Assembly (NCBI GenBank): GCA_947072565.1
Contig: CAMTIM010000052.1
Location: 45,419 to 109,418, forward strand
DNA: 64,000 nucleotides
DNA from: an uncultured Peptostreptococcaceae bacterium
GTDB taxonomy: Bacteria > Bacillota > Clostridia > Peptostreptococcales > Peptostreptococcaceae
Direction of reading: 5' to 3'
Positions 63,992-64,000 of the stretch are shown here, in pieces. The translations under genes and the position numbers were made by a program. The notes under the pieces are model-generated. The model saw nothing but the letters and a program-made list of their open reading frames with translations, had not been told where the DNA came from and made no database searches. How positions within the stretch are numbered: the stretch's first letter is position 1; every line of letters begins with the position of its first letter.

Positions 63992-64000
63992 ATTATAATT

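Noticed and set aside
1..64000. CRISPR arrays, prophage, insertion sequences, tRNA or rRNA genes
   Set aside because: No spaced repeat array, transposase, integrase, phage structural gene, cloverleaf or ribosomal sequence was recognised on either strand.

Overview
The window is AT-rich, densely coded DNA (very A/T-biased codons, G-rich Shine-Dalgarno sequences, a strong stem-loop terminator after most units). It looks like a clostridium of the Peptostreptococcaceae, most likely Paraclostridium/Paeniclostridium (the bifermentans-sordellii group). The reasons are a complete cholesterol-dependent cytolysin, coenzyme-B12-dependent glycerol dehydratase genes, an adjacent TudS-like desulfidase/ECF S-component pair as I remember from Clostridioides difficile, a SigV/RsiV-type pair, and selenocysteine use. 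No rRNA, tRNA, CRISPR array, insertion sequence or prophage is visible. The genus call is an inference from gene content.

Layout. 1-7940: the tail of an AraC-type regulator, then a glycerol/diol operon (three dehydratase subunits, two reactivase subunits, a GlcG/HbpS-PduO-like protein, 1,3-propanediol dehydrogenase, glycerol facilitator). 8111-9248: a small cysteine protein and a LysR regulator. 9479-19593: a putative transporter followed by a complete succinate-to-propionate module (CoA transferase, split methylmalonyl-CoA mutase, MeaB, epimerase, Na+-pumping methylmalonyl-CoA decarboxylase). 19794-21719: a PspA-type envelope-stress operon. 21896-24391: a copper ATPase with an in-frame UGA. 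24605-29628: cytolysin, OmpR-type two-component system, a probable small RNA, and a PadR/HAAS pair. 29731-37524: nucleoside-Gate membrane proteins, GlcNAc PTS, LL-diaminopimelate aminotransferase, DUF4438 protein, DEAD-box helicase, lactate dehydrogenase. 37765-41463: ZIP transporter, cobalamin riboswitch with a B12-binding lipoprotein, and a broken bactofilin-like gene with YhbD. 41727-50591: flippase-like protein, methyltransferase, desulfidase/ECF pair, SpoIVB-like protease, cold-shock protein, AGCS symporter, SigV/RsiV, thioredoxin. 50746-63950: an 11-residue-repeat protein, a shortened AOR-like protein, a VanW protein, a selenocysteine formate dehydrogenase with mobA, an unusual MBOAT-DHHW fusion with an SGNH protein, a second cold-shock protein and a lipoprotein.

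How it fits together. Three B12-linked units (glycerol dehydratase, methylmalonyl-CoA mutase, a riboswitch-controlled B12-binding lipoprotein) make cobalamin a theme: glycerol provides an electron sink to 1,3-propanediol, and succinate is decarboxylated to propionate with Na+ export. The formate dehydrogenase has an in-frame UGA followed by an ideal SECIS hairpin, so the host decodes selenocysteine. This makes a second in-frame UGA, replacing the first Cys of the N-terminal CxxC metal site of CopA, worth serious attention: it too is followed by a SECIS-like hairpin at the right distance.

Most interesting observations: (1) the candidate selenocysteine copper ATPase; (2) a candidate small RNA next to the cytolysin and two-component system, with a C-rich loop exactly complementary to eight bases over the cytolysin ribosome-binding site and an upstream 11-bp-phased repeat shared with the response-regulator promoter; (3) an MBOAT protein lacking its N-terminus and both conserved histidines, fused to a DHHW domain; (4) a half-length AOR-like protein; (5) a thioredoxin gene with a hairpin between its ribosome-binding site and start codon.
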